Positions 36,229 through 44,796 of a stretch of 64,000 nucleotides of DNA are shown here, piece after piece. Origin of the DNA: Sphingomonas yantingensis (GTDB taxonomy: Bacteria > Pseudomonadota > Alphaproteobacteria > Sphingomonadales > Sphingomonadaceae). Numbering within the stretch: the stretch's first letter is position 1; each line of letters starts with the position of its first letter. The notes beneath the pieces are model-generated. The model was not told where the DNA came from. It was given only the letters and a program-made list of their open reading frames with translations, and made no database searches. Position numbers and translations under genes: made by a program. The stretch spans positions 479,407 to 543,406 of the forward strand of contig NZ_JACIJJ010000004.1 of assembly GCF_014199325.1 (NCBI RefSeq). The letters are read 5' to 3'.

Positions 36229-37458
36229 ATGGACAAGGGTCGGATTGCGATCATCGGCGCGGGGCCAGGCGGCATGGCAGCGGCGCTGGCGGCGATCCGG
36301 GTGGGCTTCGACGTTCAATTGTTCGAGCGCGCGACCGAGGTTCGGGCCGCCGGCAATATCCTCAATCTCTGGCCGCCGCCGCAGAAGGTCCTGAAGCTGA
36401 TCGGCGTCGACACCGACGATCTCGGCGCGCCATGCCACACTTATTTTCAGAGCGCGAAGGGCCGGCTGCGCGCCGACGTGAAGCTGCCTCCGGAAGTCGA
36501 GGCCGAGTATGGCGGCGGCTTTATCGGGCTGCTGCGCATGGGCCTCTACGACCGGATGCTCGATGCGTTGCCGCCGGGCGTGCTCCGGCTTGGCCGCGAT
36601 GTGGCGAGGATCGACGACCGTGGCGATGGCGTCCGGCTGACGTTCAGCGACGGCGCGGTCGAAGAAGCCGATGTCGTGATCGGTGCCGACGGCATCAACT
36701 CGTTCGTGCGCCGCCAGCTTTGGGGCGAGGAGCCGATCCGCCGCCAGTTCCTTCACCTCGTTGGCGGCTATCTGTTCCTAGACGAGGAGCCCGAAGGCGT
36801 CGGCGTCCTGTCGCACGACCGCACGACGCAGGTCAGCTACACCCCGATCCGGCACGAGGGGAAATGGGGATATGAGTGGTGGGTGCTCGAGGCGTTCAAG
36901 CCTGAGGATCCGCTGCCGGTCGATCTGGTCGAGTTCTGCCGCGTTCGCGCGCAGGGCTTTCCGCAGCGTGTTCAGGACCTGATCGCCGCAACCCCGCCCG
37001 CGCACATGCAGCGGTGGGAAATCCGCGATCGGCCGCCGCTGAAGCAATGGTCAAAAGGTCGCGTGACGCTGGTCGGCGACGCTGCGCATCCCACTTCGCC
37101 TTACGCTGCCTACGGCGCGGGCATGTCGATCGAGGACGGCTATTTCCTCGCGCGCGAACTGGATGCCGTCGACGTACGCGATGCGGACGCGGTGGCGGGT
37201 GCGCTCCAGCGGTTCGAGGATCGGCGAAAGCCGCATACGTTCAAGATCACGCAGGGCGCCTATTTCACCGGGCGCATCTTCCACCATCTGCCCGCGCCGC
37301 TGCGGCCACTGCGCGACTGGGTCTTCGACCATACGCCGTTCCTGCAGAAGATGGTGGGCGACGACATGCCGGTCCACATCCTCTCGCAGCTCGCCGAGAT
37401 CGAGGATGCCGAGCCCTACGTCCCCATCCACAAACGCAAGAAGGAGGCGGCCGAATGA
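36229..37458 (+). CDS. FAD-dependent aromatic monooxygenase
   Basis: 409 aa, group A flavin monooxygenase. FAD fold IAIIGAGPGGMAAALAAIRV at residues 6-25, DG motif ADVVIGADGINSFVRRQLWG, and the GD motif VTLVGDAAHPTSPYAAYGAG. These NAD(P)H-dependent enzymes hydroxylate phenolic rings. Leading this operon, it would act on the aromatic aglycone freed by the deglycosidase next door; that substrate is inference. The stop overlaps the start of the deglycosidase alpha gene by ATGA. Confidence 0.88.
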   Translation: MDKGRIAIIGAGPGGMAAALAAIRVGFDVQLFERATEVRAAGNILNLWPPPQKVLKLIGVDTDDLGAPCHTYFQSAKGRLRADVKLPPEVEAEYGGGFIGLLRMGLYDRMLDALPPGVLRLGRDVARIDDRGDGVRLTFSDGAVEEADVVIGADGINSFVRRQLWGEEPIRRQFLHLVGGYLFLDEEPEGVGVLSHDRTTQVSYTPIRHEGKWGYEWWVLEAFKPEDPLPVDLVEFCRVRAQGFPQRVQDLIAATPPAHMQRWEIRDRPPLKQWSKGRVTLVGDAAHPTSPYAAYGAGMSIEDGYFLARELDAVDVRDADAVAGALQRFEDRRKPHTFKITQGAYFTGRIFHHLPAPLRPLRDWVFDHTPFLQKMVGDDMPVHILSQLAEIEDAEPYVPIHKRKKEAAE

Positions 37459-38381
37459 GCGGCGCGTTCAAATACGGCGTGTCGCTTTACAGCTACACCG
37501 ACGACCTCGGCACCGTGATGACGCTGGAGGATGCGTTCGGCCATATCGCCGATGCGCATGCGACGGGGATCGAGCTGCTCGGCGAGGCGAGCCTGCCCGA
37601 CTATCCCGAGGTTTCGACCGCCTGGCTCGACCGCTGGTACCGCCTCCTCGACACGCACAAGCTCGAGCCCACCAACTTCGCCTGCTGGATCGACACCGAG
37701 GCGTCGCGATCGCGCGAGCTGACCGCGGGGGAAGCCGCGGCGCAGCTTCGCCAGGATCTCGATCTCGCCAAGCGGCTCGGTTTCCGGTTCGTGCGGCCCA
37801 AGTTCGGCGTGGTTGACGACGAACTCACCCCGCATCCGGTCTGGGATGGGGCGGTCGAACGCTCGCTTGATTTAGCGGCCAAGCACGACATCGTCATCAT
37901 TCCCGAAATCCACGCGCCGACGCCGATCCGGCATCCGGTGGTCGAGGCCTATGTCGACTTCATCCAGCGCACCGGCACGAAGCATTTCGGCCTGCTGATC
38001 GATACCGGCATCTTCCAGGATCGACCACTTCCCTTCTGGCAACACGAGACGCCAGAGATGCGCGAGGGGGCGATGAGCTTCCTCAACGGCATCAAGGTGC
38101 CGGTCGAGCAGCTCGCCGAGGTGATCGACTACGTCCCCTTCATCCAGGCCAAGTTCCACCACATCGACGAGACGCTGCACGACCACAACATTCCGTGGGA
38201 ACGCATCGTGCCCATGCTCAAGTCGCTCGGCTACTCGGGCTATCTATCGAGCGAGTATGAGGGCGCGCGTGACCCGTGGGTCGCGGTCGAGCAGGTCCGC
38301 CGCCAACACGCCCTGATCCGCAAGCTCGAGCGCGAATACGACGCCGCCCATGCCGCCGGAGGGGAGCAGACCCATGCTTGA
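37455..38381 (+). CDS. TIM-barrel sugar isomerase-like protein, probable C-glycoside deglycosidase alpha subunit
   Basis: 308 aa xylose-isomerase-like TIM barrel. Likely metal ligands are Glu151 (IIPEIHAP), Asp183 (LLIDTG), His235/236 (AKFHHID) and Glu267 (SSEYEG). In characterised bacterial C-glycoside deglycosidases (CarBC/DgpBC type) a barrel of this kind forms a complex with a small DUF6379 beta subunit; that subunit is the next gene and overlaps by 8 nt. AAGGAGG lies 7 nt before ATG 37455. The complex would cleave the C-C bond of a 3-keto-C-glycoside. A plain sugar isomerase is the alternative, less favoured by context. Confidence 0.82.
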   Translation: MSGAFKYGVSLYSYTDDLGTVMTLEDAFGHIADAHATGIELLGEASLPDYPEVSTAWLDRWYRLLDTHKLEPTNFACWIDTEASRSRELTAGEAAAQLRQDLDLAKRLGFRFVRPKFGVVDDELTPHPVWDGAVERSLDLAAKHDIVIIPEIHAPTPIRHPVVEAYVDFIQRTGTKHFGLLIDTGIFQDRPLPFWQHETPEMREGAMSFLNGIKVPVEQLAEVIDYVPFIQAKFHHIDETLHDHNIPWERIVPMLKSLGYSGYLSSEYEGARDPWVAVEQVRRQHALIRKLEREYDAAHAAGGEQTHA

Positions 38382-38775
38382 GCGCAGCCATATCCAGAGC
38401 AGCGGCTTCGACAATGTGTCGGAAGACGGCGCCGTCACCGGCTTTCGCGTCCGGCTGCGCCAGCCCAATTACCGGGGCACCCGTGTTTCGCTGATCGAGG
38501 GGATCGATGTCACCGTCGATGGCGATGCCTATCCGGCCGCGGGCAACCGCTATCGCATCGCCGGGCGCGAATATGCACATGGCGAACTGGAAGGGTCGCT
38601 CGATGTGCGCTGGCCGGTCGGGACGTGGATCGACGTGATCGTTCCACGGGCCGGCGGCCTGACGCCGGGGGTCCATCATGTCGAGACGATCGTCTGGTAT
38701 CGCCATCCGTATTTCCCGCCACAGTTCCGGCCGATCCCGGTGCGCGACGCGCGCCACGCGACGATCATCCTTTGA
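38374..38775 (+). CDS. C-glycoside deglycosidase beta subunit (DUF6379-like)
   Basis: 133 aa, all-beta. Starts MLERSHIQSSGFDNVSEDGA, continues with a strand pair around GFRVRLRQPNYRGTRVSLIE and GIDVTVDG, and ends FRPIPVRDARHATIIL. This matches the small beta subunit (DUF6379) that pairs with the barrel subunit in deglycosidases. GGGGAG is 8 nt ahead of ATG 38374, inside the upstream gene; overlap of the two genes argues for a fixed subunit ratio. Recognition is by pattern and partner, not by search. Confidence 0.8.
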   Translation: MLERSHIQSSGFDNVSEDGAVTGFRVRLRQPNYRGTRVSLIEGIDVTVDGDAYPAAGNRYRIAGREYAHGELEGSLDVRWPVGTWIDVIVPRAGGLTPGVHHVETIVWYRHPYFPPQFRPIPVRDARHATIIL

Positions 38776-38776
38776 C

Positions 38777-39985
38777 ATGGTGAGCAGCGCTCCACGCATG
38801 ATTGCGAGGCCGTCGCATGGCGCCCGTCGCGTCGCCGGCATCCCGCAGGGGGTGACGGTGATGTTCGCCGCCTTTCTGCCGATCCTGGCGATCGTCGGGC
38901 TGGCGCCGGCGGTCCCGAACATCATCGCCGCATTTGCCGACGTGCCCGGCGCGGCGACCTTGGTGCCGCTCGCGGTCACCGCGCCGGGGCTGATGATCGC
39001 GCTGTTCTCGCCGCTGATGGGCTGGCTCGCCGATCGATATGGCAGGCGCAAGCTGCTCCTTGTCGCGACAACGGTCTACGGCGTGTTCGGCCTCGTGCCG
39101 TTCTTTGTCGGTTCGATCGAGGCGCTGATCGGCTCGCGCCTCTTGCTCGGCATCTGCGAGGCAGCGATCCTGACCGTCACGAACACGCTGATCGCCGACT
39201 ATTTCACGCACGACCAGCGACGCGGGTGGCTGACCTTCCAGGGGGTGATCGGCCCGATCTTCGGCACCGGCACCGTCGTCCTCGCCGGGTTCATGGCCGC
39301 GCAGTCGTGGCAGCTGCCGTTCGCGATTTATGCGGTCGCCTTCCCGATCTCGCTGCTCATGCTGTTCTTCCTCTACGAGCCTGACGTGGCGAGCGAGGTC
39401 GCGGCTGAGGCAGCGCCGGCGGGTGCGTTTCCGTGGGGTCGCCTCGCGGTCTGCTGCGGCTTCACGCTGTTCGCCGCCGCGCTCTACTACGTCTACATCG
39501 TCCAGGTCGGCCGCGCCTTTACCGAGGTCGGCGTCGTCGATGCCGGGCGCATCGGCATGCTCATTTCGATCGCCAGCATCGGCGTGGTGATCGGCGCAGT
39601 CCTGTTCCAGTGGATTTCGAGCCGGCTCGCCTCGGGCAATCAGTTGCTCGTCTTTCTCGGCCTGCTCGGAATCGGCCTGGTCGGGATCGGCCTCAGCGAC
39701 GGCGCGCAGATGATGACGAGCTTTGCCTTCGTCCAACAGCTAGGTGCGGGCATCCTGATCCCGGCGCTCGCGCTCTGGACCATGGCGCAACTTCGGCCCG
39801 AGCATCGCGGGCGCGGCATGGGGATCTGGAGCGGTTGCTTCTTCCTCGGCCAGTTCGTCAGCCCGCTGATCGTGACCGCGGCGGAAAGCGCATCCGGCTC
39901 GATCCGCGGTGCCTTCGTCATCCTGGGTACGGTGTCAATCGCGGGGGCGCTGTCGACCCGCCTGATGAGCAAAACCATTCGATAA
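38777..39985 (+). CDS. MFS transporter, likely for the glycoside or its keto form
   Basis: 402 aa with about 12 membrane helices. The loop 2-3 signature of the major facilitator superfamily is present as GWLADRYGRRKLLL. It starts 1 nt after the beta-subunit stop. Placed between deglycosidase and TonB receptor, it is the expected inner-membrane step of glycoside import. Start ATG 38777 gives a sensible first helix; the frame extends further upstream without homology. Confidence 0.85.
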   Translation: MVSSAPRMIARPSHGARRVAGIPQGVTVMFAAFLPILAIVGLAPAVPNIIAAFADVPGAATLVPLAVTAPGLMIALFSPLMGWLADRYGRRKLLLVATTVYGVFGLVPFFVGSIEALIGSRLLLGICEAAILTVTNTLIADYFTHDQRRGWLTFQGVIGPIFGTGTVVLAGFMAAQSWQLPFAIYAVAFPISLLMLFFLYEPDVASEVAAEAAPAGAFPWGRLAVCCGFTLFAAALYYVYIVQVGRAFTEVGVVDAGRIGMLISIASIGVVIGAVLFQWISSRLASGNQLLVFLGLLGIGLVGIGLSDGAQMMTSFAFVQQLGAGILIPALALWTMAQLRPEHRGRGMGIWSGCFFLGQFVSPLIVTAAESASGSIRGAFVILGTVSIAGALSTRLMSKTIR

Positions 39986-40009
39986 AACATATCCTCGGAG
40001 GGGTTGGAC

Positions 40010-42424
40010 ATGAAGAAGACGAGCAAGTGGCTGGTGTCGAGCGCGGCACTGGCGGCGGCCGGCGCGTGGGCGCCGGCGGCGATGGCGCAGACCGCTGTGC
40101 CGCAGTCGGACACCGCCCCGACGCTTCAGGCAGCGCCCGCGACCGAAACCTCCTCGACCAGTCCGGCGGCGAGCCAGCAGGCTGCCGACACCGATACGGG
40201 TGACATCATCGTCACCGCCCAGCGCCGCAACGAGAGCGTAATGAAGGTGCCGGTCAGCGTGACCGTCGTCAGTGCCGAGGCGCTGACCAAGAACGGCATC
40301 AACGATCTTCGCGCTGTGTCGAAACTCGCGCCGAGCCTTCAGCCGGGGCAGGACAACCAGTTCTCGATCCGCGGCATCGGTACCGCGACGTTCGCCGACA
40401 CGGTCGAGGCGAGCGTGACACAGGTCATCGATGACGTGGCGCTCGGCAGCCGCTATTTCGCGAGCGCCGGCTTCTACGACATCGAGCGGGTCGAGGTGCT
40501 GAACGGGCCGCAGGGCCTGCTCTTCGGCAAGAACGCCTCGGCCGGTGTCGTCAACATCACCACCACCGCGCCGAAGTTGGGCGAGGCGAGCCTGTCCGCC
40601 GACCTTGAGGGCACCACCCGCGCGCGAGACGGCAAGGACGGGCTCGGTATCCTCGTGCGCGGCACGGCGAACGTGCCGGTCGGCGACAACAGCGCGCTTC
40701 GCATCAACGCGATCTACAGCAGCCAGGATGCGATCACGCAGCTTCGCTCCACGGGCAATGGCCGCGCCGAAAACGATGTCGGGCAGCGCGCCTTCCGTGC
40801 CAAGTTCCTGACCAAGCCGACCGACAATCTGTCGATCTACCTGATCGGCGATTACGGCAAGTTCACCGGCATTTCGGGCACGTTCGACTTCACCTATCGC
40901 TCGCTGGGCGCAGGCAGCCAGTATCCGGCGATCCTCGCCGGTGCCGGGGTGTTGCCGAGCGACCGGAACCTGACCTCGGTCGTCAATGCCGATTACTACC
41001 GCGATCTCGAAACCGGCGGGCTTCAGGGCAAGGTCGCCTATGCCCTCGATTCAGGGGTTGAGATCAGCAACATCGCGGCCTGGAAGACCTATTCGCTCGG
41101 CACGACGTTCGATTCGGATTTCACGCCGGTCGATTTTCTCGATCGGAACGCCAACACCAGCAGCTATGACCAGTTCTCGAACGAGCTGCGGGTCACGCTG
41201 CCGGCTGAGAACAGGCTGACCGGCCAGTTCGGCCTCTATTACTTCTATTCTAAGAACAACTTCACCAACCAGCGCGGCGGCAGCAACGGCTTGCCGGGTT
41301 TCGTGATCGGCGGCTTCCCGTTCTGCGTCGGCGCGACCCCCGTCGCGGGGCCGCCGCCCGCCTGCAACGTCCGCAACCGCTACTTCCTGGGTCAGGACAG
41401 CGCCGGGCGAAACACCAACGAGAGCTTCGCCGGGTTCGGCCAGTTCACCTATGCCGTTACCGACACGCTCAAGGTCATCGCCGGCGGCCGCGTGACGCGC
41501 GACAAGGTGACGCTCGACCTGACCGAGAACGTCAATCCGTATTTCGTGACGCTCGGCGTGCCAAACAACCGCTTCTCGGGTAGCGAGAGCAACACCAATT
41601 TCAGCTGGAAGCTGGGGGTCGACTGGCAGCCGACACCGACCACGCTGGTCTATGGCTTCTACGGTCATGGCTATAAGGGGCCGGGCTTTTCCAACGCATC
41701 CCCCGCGCCGGGCGCAGATCTAGGCGTGGCACCCGAAATATCGAAGGGCGGCGAAGTCGGCCTGAAACAGGCGCTGTTCGATCGCCGCGTGAACCTGAGC
41801 TTCTCGGCCTTCTACACCAGGTTCGACAATCTTCAGGTGCAGGCGTTCGATGCGGCGCTCCAGACCGTGGTGCTGCAGAACGCGGCGCAGGCGACCACCA
41901 AGGGCATCGACTTCAGCATGCAGGCGCGGCCGGTCAAGGGGCTGACGCTGTCGGCGGGCGGCACGCTGCTCGATGCCAAGTACGACCGCTATCCGGGGCG
42001 CCAATGCTATCCGGGGCAGCAAGCGGCGAGCTGCGCCGTCAACGGCACGTTTGACGTGTCAGGCCGGCAGGTGCCGCAATCGGCGAAGTTCACCGGCGTC
42101 CTGTCGGCGGATTACGAAGCGCCGCTGACGGGCGACCTGAGCGCCACGGTGGGCGGCAATTTCTATCATCGCTCGCCGCTGCTCAGCGAATATGCGCCGG
42201 GGGCGACGATCCCAACCTGGAATACGTTCGACTTCAATCTTGGCGTCCGCAGCGACCGGTGGAGCGCCTCGCTGTTCTGCAAGAACTGCTTCAACGAGCT
42301 GCGCCCGGTGTCGATCGAGGTCGAGGCGGGCGACGGCATCAACGCCGGCGCGCTCTCCTACGTCCAGCGTTGGAGCTATGATTCGGTGCGCACGATCGGC
42401 CTGCGCCTCGGGCTCCAGCTCTAG
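40010..42424 (+). CDS. TonB-dependent receptor
   Basis: 804 aa outer-membrane transporter. Signal peptide (KKTSKWLVSSAALAAAGAWA ending in AMAQ), a TonB-box-like DIIVTAQRRNESV near residue 65, a plug domain with NGPQGLLFGKNASAGVVNIT, a 22-strand barrel and a terminal LRLGLQL with the usual aromatic/hydrophobic end. This is the sphingomonad type used for plant glycosides and other large aromatics. GGAGGGG lies 7 nt before ATG 40010; an in-frame TTG two codons earlier is less likely. Probable outer-membrane entry step for the locus. Confidence 0.93.
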   Translation: MKKTSKWLVSSAALAAAGAWAPAAMAQTAVPQSDTAPTLQAAPATETSSTSPAASQQAADTDTGDIIVTAQRRNESVMKVPVSVTVVSAEALTKNGINDLRAVSKLAPSLQPGQDNQFSIRGIGTATFADTVEASVTQVIDDVALGSRYFASAGFYDIERVEVLNGPQGLLFGKNASAGVVNITTTAPKLGEASLSADLEGTTRARDGKDGLGILVRGTANVPVGDNSALRINAIYSSQDAITQLRSTGNGRAENDVGQRAFRAKFLTKPTDNLSIYLIGDYGKFTGISGTFDFTYRSLGAGSQYPAILAGAGVLPSDRNLTSVVNADYYRDLETGGLQGKVAYALDSGVEISNIAAWKTYSLGTTFDSDFTPVDFLDRNANTSSYDQFSNELRVTLPAENRLTGQFGLYYFYSKNNFTNQRGGSNGLPGFVIGGFPFCVGATPVAGPPPACNVRNRYFLGQDSAGRNTNESFAGFGQFTYAVTDTLKVIAGGRVTRDKVTLDLTENVNPYFVTLGVPNNRFSGSESNTNFSWKLGVDWQPTPTTLVYGFYGHGYKGPGFSNASPAPGADLGVAPEISKGGEVGLKQALFDRRVNLSFSAFYTRFDNLQVQAFDAALQTVVLQNAAQATTKGIDFSMQARPVKGLTLSAGGTLLDAKYDRYPGRQCYPGQQAASCAVNGTFDVSGRQVPQSAKFTGVLSADYEAPLTGDLSATVGGNFYHRSPLLSEYAPGATIPTWNTFDFNLGVRSDRWSASLFCKNCFNELRPVSIEVEAGDGINAGALSYVQRWSYDSVRTIGLRLGLQL

Positions 42425-42435
42425 CCGAGATGGAT

Positions 42436-42461
42436 GGGGTCGGGTGTTCGCGCCCGGCCCC
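42436..42461 (+). other. Intergenic hairpin between TonB receptor and oxidase genes
   Basis: GGGGTCGGG (42436-42444) and CCCGGCCCC (42453-42461) form a 9-bp stem with one G-U pair and an 8-nt loop. No T-run follows. It could stabilise the receptor mRNA or reduce readthrough into the oxidase genes. Confidence 0.4.
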
Positions 42462-42493
42462 GCAACCAACTGATGATGATGTGGGAACGGGTG

Positions 42494-43111
42494 ATGTGGG
42501 ACAGGCGTGAGGTGATCGGGGCCGGCGCGCTGGCGCTTGGCGTCATCGGGCTCCCCACAGCGGTGATGCGGCAGTCGCGCCCCGCCGATCCCGATGCCCC
42601 GCCCAGCGACAGGCAGCGTGCGATCGCCGCCGACGTCGCCGACCTGCTCATCCCAGCAAACGATACGCCGGGCGCCGCCGCGGTCGGCGCGCATGAGTTC
42701 CTGATTGTCGCGCTCACCCATGGGCTGGACGGCACGCGCGCACCTGCTGCTGGAAGCGAGATACAAGGCGACAACGCCGTGTACGCCCGCGCCGACGGCA
42801 GCCTCGACCATCTCGCCTGGCTCGAGGACGAGCTCGATCGCGGCGCGCGCGGCGACTATCTGGCGCAGCCGATCGCTCGGCGGCAGGCGGCGCTCGACCG
42901 AATCGATTCCGCGGCGTTCGCAAACCATCAGGCAGTCGGCCCGTGGCCTCGGATCAAGGGCCTGTTGATGACCGGCTATTACACGTCCGAAATCGGCGGC
43001 TCGAAGGAGCTTCGCTACGAACTGGTGCCCGGCCGCTTCGACCCGGACATCCCGCTCGCCCCCGCCGATCGGGCATGGTCGAGCGACTGGAACGCGGTGG
43101 CGTACGGATGA
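42494..43111 (+). CDS. Tat-exported gluconate-2-dehydrogenase subunit-3-like protein
   Basis: 205 aa. Begins MWDRREVIGAGALALGVIGL, a twin-arginine signal, and then carries the subunit 3 family core (ADVADLLIPANDTPGAAAVG, then LVPGRFDPDIPLAP). These small subunits carry a GMC flavoprotein partner to the periplasm by the Tat route. The partner gene overlaps its stop by ATGA. Alternative ATGs at 42473-42481 would lengthen the N-terminus by up to seven codons. Confidence 0.82.
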   Translation: MWDRREVIGAGALALGVIGLPTAVMRQSRPADPDAPPSDRQRAIAADVADLLIPANDTPGAAAVGAHEFLIVALTHGLDGTRAPAAGSEIQGDNAVYARADGSLDHLAWLEDELDRGARGDYLAQPIARRQAALDRIDSAAFANHQAVGPWPRIKGLLMTGYYTSEIGGSKELRYELVPGRFDPDIPLAPADRAWSSDWNAVAYG

Positions 43112-44796
43112 GCGCGCAATTCGATGTGATCGTCGTCGGATCGGGCGTGACTGGCGGCTATGCGGCCAAGGAACTGACCGAGGCCGGCTTCAAGGTGCTG
43201 ATGATCGAGCGCGGGCCGAAGATCGAGCACGGCTCGGGGTACAAGACCGAGACGCTGGCGCCCTGGGAGCTGCCGTTCCGTGGGCTCGGCGACGCGGCCG
43301 CCTATGCCCGCGATTATCCGATCCAGGCGCAGAACCGGCACTTCAACGAGTTCACGCAGAACCATTTCGTCAAGGACAGTGAGAATCCCTATTCGACGGA
43401 GCCGGGGAGCGAATTCACCTGGTTCCGGTCGTACAATCTGGGTGGGCGGTCGCTGACCTGGGGGCGCCAATGCTATCGCTGGTCCGACTATGACTTCGCC
43501 GCGAACAAGCGCGATGGACACGGCACCGACTGGCCGATCCGCTACGCTGATCTCGCCCCGTGGTACGATCGGGTGGAGGAGTTCATCGGGGTGTCCGGCG
43601 CAGCGGAGGGGCTGGCGCAGCTTCCCGACGGCCGCTTCCAGCCGCCGATGGCGCTAAACGTCGTCGAGCAGCATTTGCGCGAGGGGATCGGCGCGCGCTG
43701 GCCGGAGCGGTGGCTGACGATCGGGCGGACCGCGAACCTGACGGTGGCAAAGGATGGGCGCAGCGCCTGCCAGTATCGCAGCATCTGCGCGCGAGGCTGT
43801 TCCTACGGTGCGTACTATTCGACGCAGAGCGCCAGCTTGCCCGCGGCGATGGCGACGGGTCGCCTGACGCTGGAGACCGACAGCGTGGTCGAGGGGGTCG
43901 ATTACGATCCCGTTACGCGGCGCGCGACGGGCGTGCGCTTCCTGGACACCGCGACCGGCAAGCGGGGCAGCGCGACCGCGCGCGCCGTCTTTCTCAATGC
44001 GGGTGCGTTCAACACCAATCACATCCTGTTGCGTTCGCAATCGGAAGCGATGCCGCGGGGGCTCGCCAATTCGAGCGGGGTGCTCGGCACCCATATCATG
44101 GACCACGCGACCAGTCTGTCCGCGCTGGCGATCATGCCGGGCTTCGACGATCGGACGAGCTTCGGCAATCGTCCGACCGGCGTCGTCATCCCCCGCTTCC
44201 GCAATCTCGACACGCTCGATGGGAAAGGGTTCACGCGCGGCTATTCCTATCAGGGCGGGGCGCTTCAAGGCACTTGGACCAGCGGCAAGCGCGAGGCGGG
44301 TATGGGGGCGGCGCTGAAGGGGAAGCTGCGCCATCCGGGCCCATGGAGGGTCGTGCTCGTCACCTTCGCCGAGTCGCTGCCGCGCGCGTCGAACCGACTG
44401 ACACTCGATCCGGTGAAGAGCGATACACACGGCGCCCCACTGCTTCGCATCGCCTTCGAACATGGCGCGGACGAGCGTGCCGCGCTGGCCGATGCGAAGA
44501 CGGAGGCGGCGGCGATGTTGTCGTCGGTCGGCGGCCAGGTCGTGATGGGCATGGACCAGCCGGGGCCGGGCGGGTCGTCGATCCACGAGATGGGCGGCGC
44601 GCGTATGGGGCTCGACCCCGCCACGTCGGTGCTCGACAAGTGGAGCCGCGCGCATGACGTCGCCAACCTGTTCGTTACCGATGGCGCGCAAATGAGCTCC
44701 TCGGCCTGCCAGAACCCCTCGCTGACCTACCTCGCGCTGACCGCGCGTGCGTGTGCGACGGCTACATCGATGTTTCGCGAAGGAGCCTTGGCATGA
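43108..44796 (+). CDS. GMC oxidoreductase, probable glycoside 3-oxidase
   Basis: 562 aa, FAD-binding DVIVVGSGVTGGYAAKELTE at residues 6-25, GGRSLTWGRQCYRWSDYDF, and the catalytic pair His493 (SSIHEMGGARMG) and Asn536 (CQNPSLTYLAL). It resembles the pyranose-oxidase-like GMC enzymes, including those that oxidise C3 of the sugar in C-glycosides before C-C cleavage. It has no signal peptide of its own, so export would be as a passenger of the Tat subunit encoded upstream. Whether it passes electrons to oxygen or to the respiratory chain is not visible. Confidence 0.88.
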   Translation: MSAQFDVIVVGSGVTGGYAAKELTEAGFKVLMIERGPKIEHGSGYKTETLAPWELPFRGLGDAAAYARDYPIQAQNRHFNEFTQNHFVKDSENPYSTEPGSEFTWFRSYNLGGRSLTWGRQCYRWSDYDFAANKRDGHGTDWPIRYADLAPWYDRVEEFIGVSGAAEGLAQLPDGRFQPPMALNVVEQHLREGIGARWPERWLTIGRTANLTVAKDGRSACQYRSICARGCSYGAYYSTQSASLPAAMATGRLTLETDSVVEGVDYDPVTRRATGVRFLDTATGKRGSATARAVFLNAGAFNTNHILLRSQSEAMPRGLANSSGVLGTHIMDHATSLSALAIMPGFDDRTSFGNRPTGVVIPRFRNLDTLDGKGFTRGYSYQGGALQGTWTSGKREAGMGAALKGKLRHPGPWRVVLVTFAESLPRASNRLTLDPVKSDTHGAPLLRIAFEHGADERAALADAKTEAAAMLSSVGGQVVMGMDQPGPGGSSIHEMGGARMGLDPATSVLDKWSRAHDVANLFVTDGAQMSSSACQNPSLTYLALTARACATATSMFREGALA

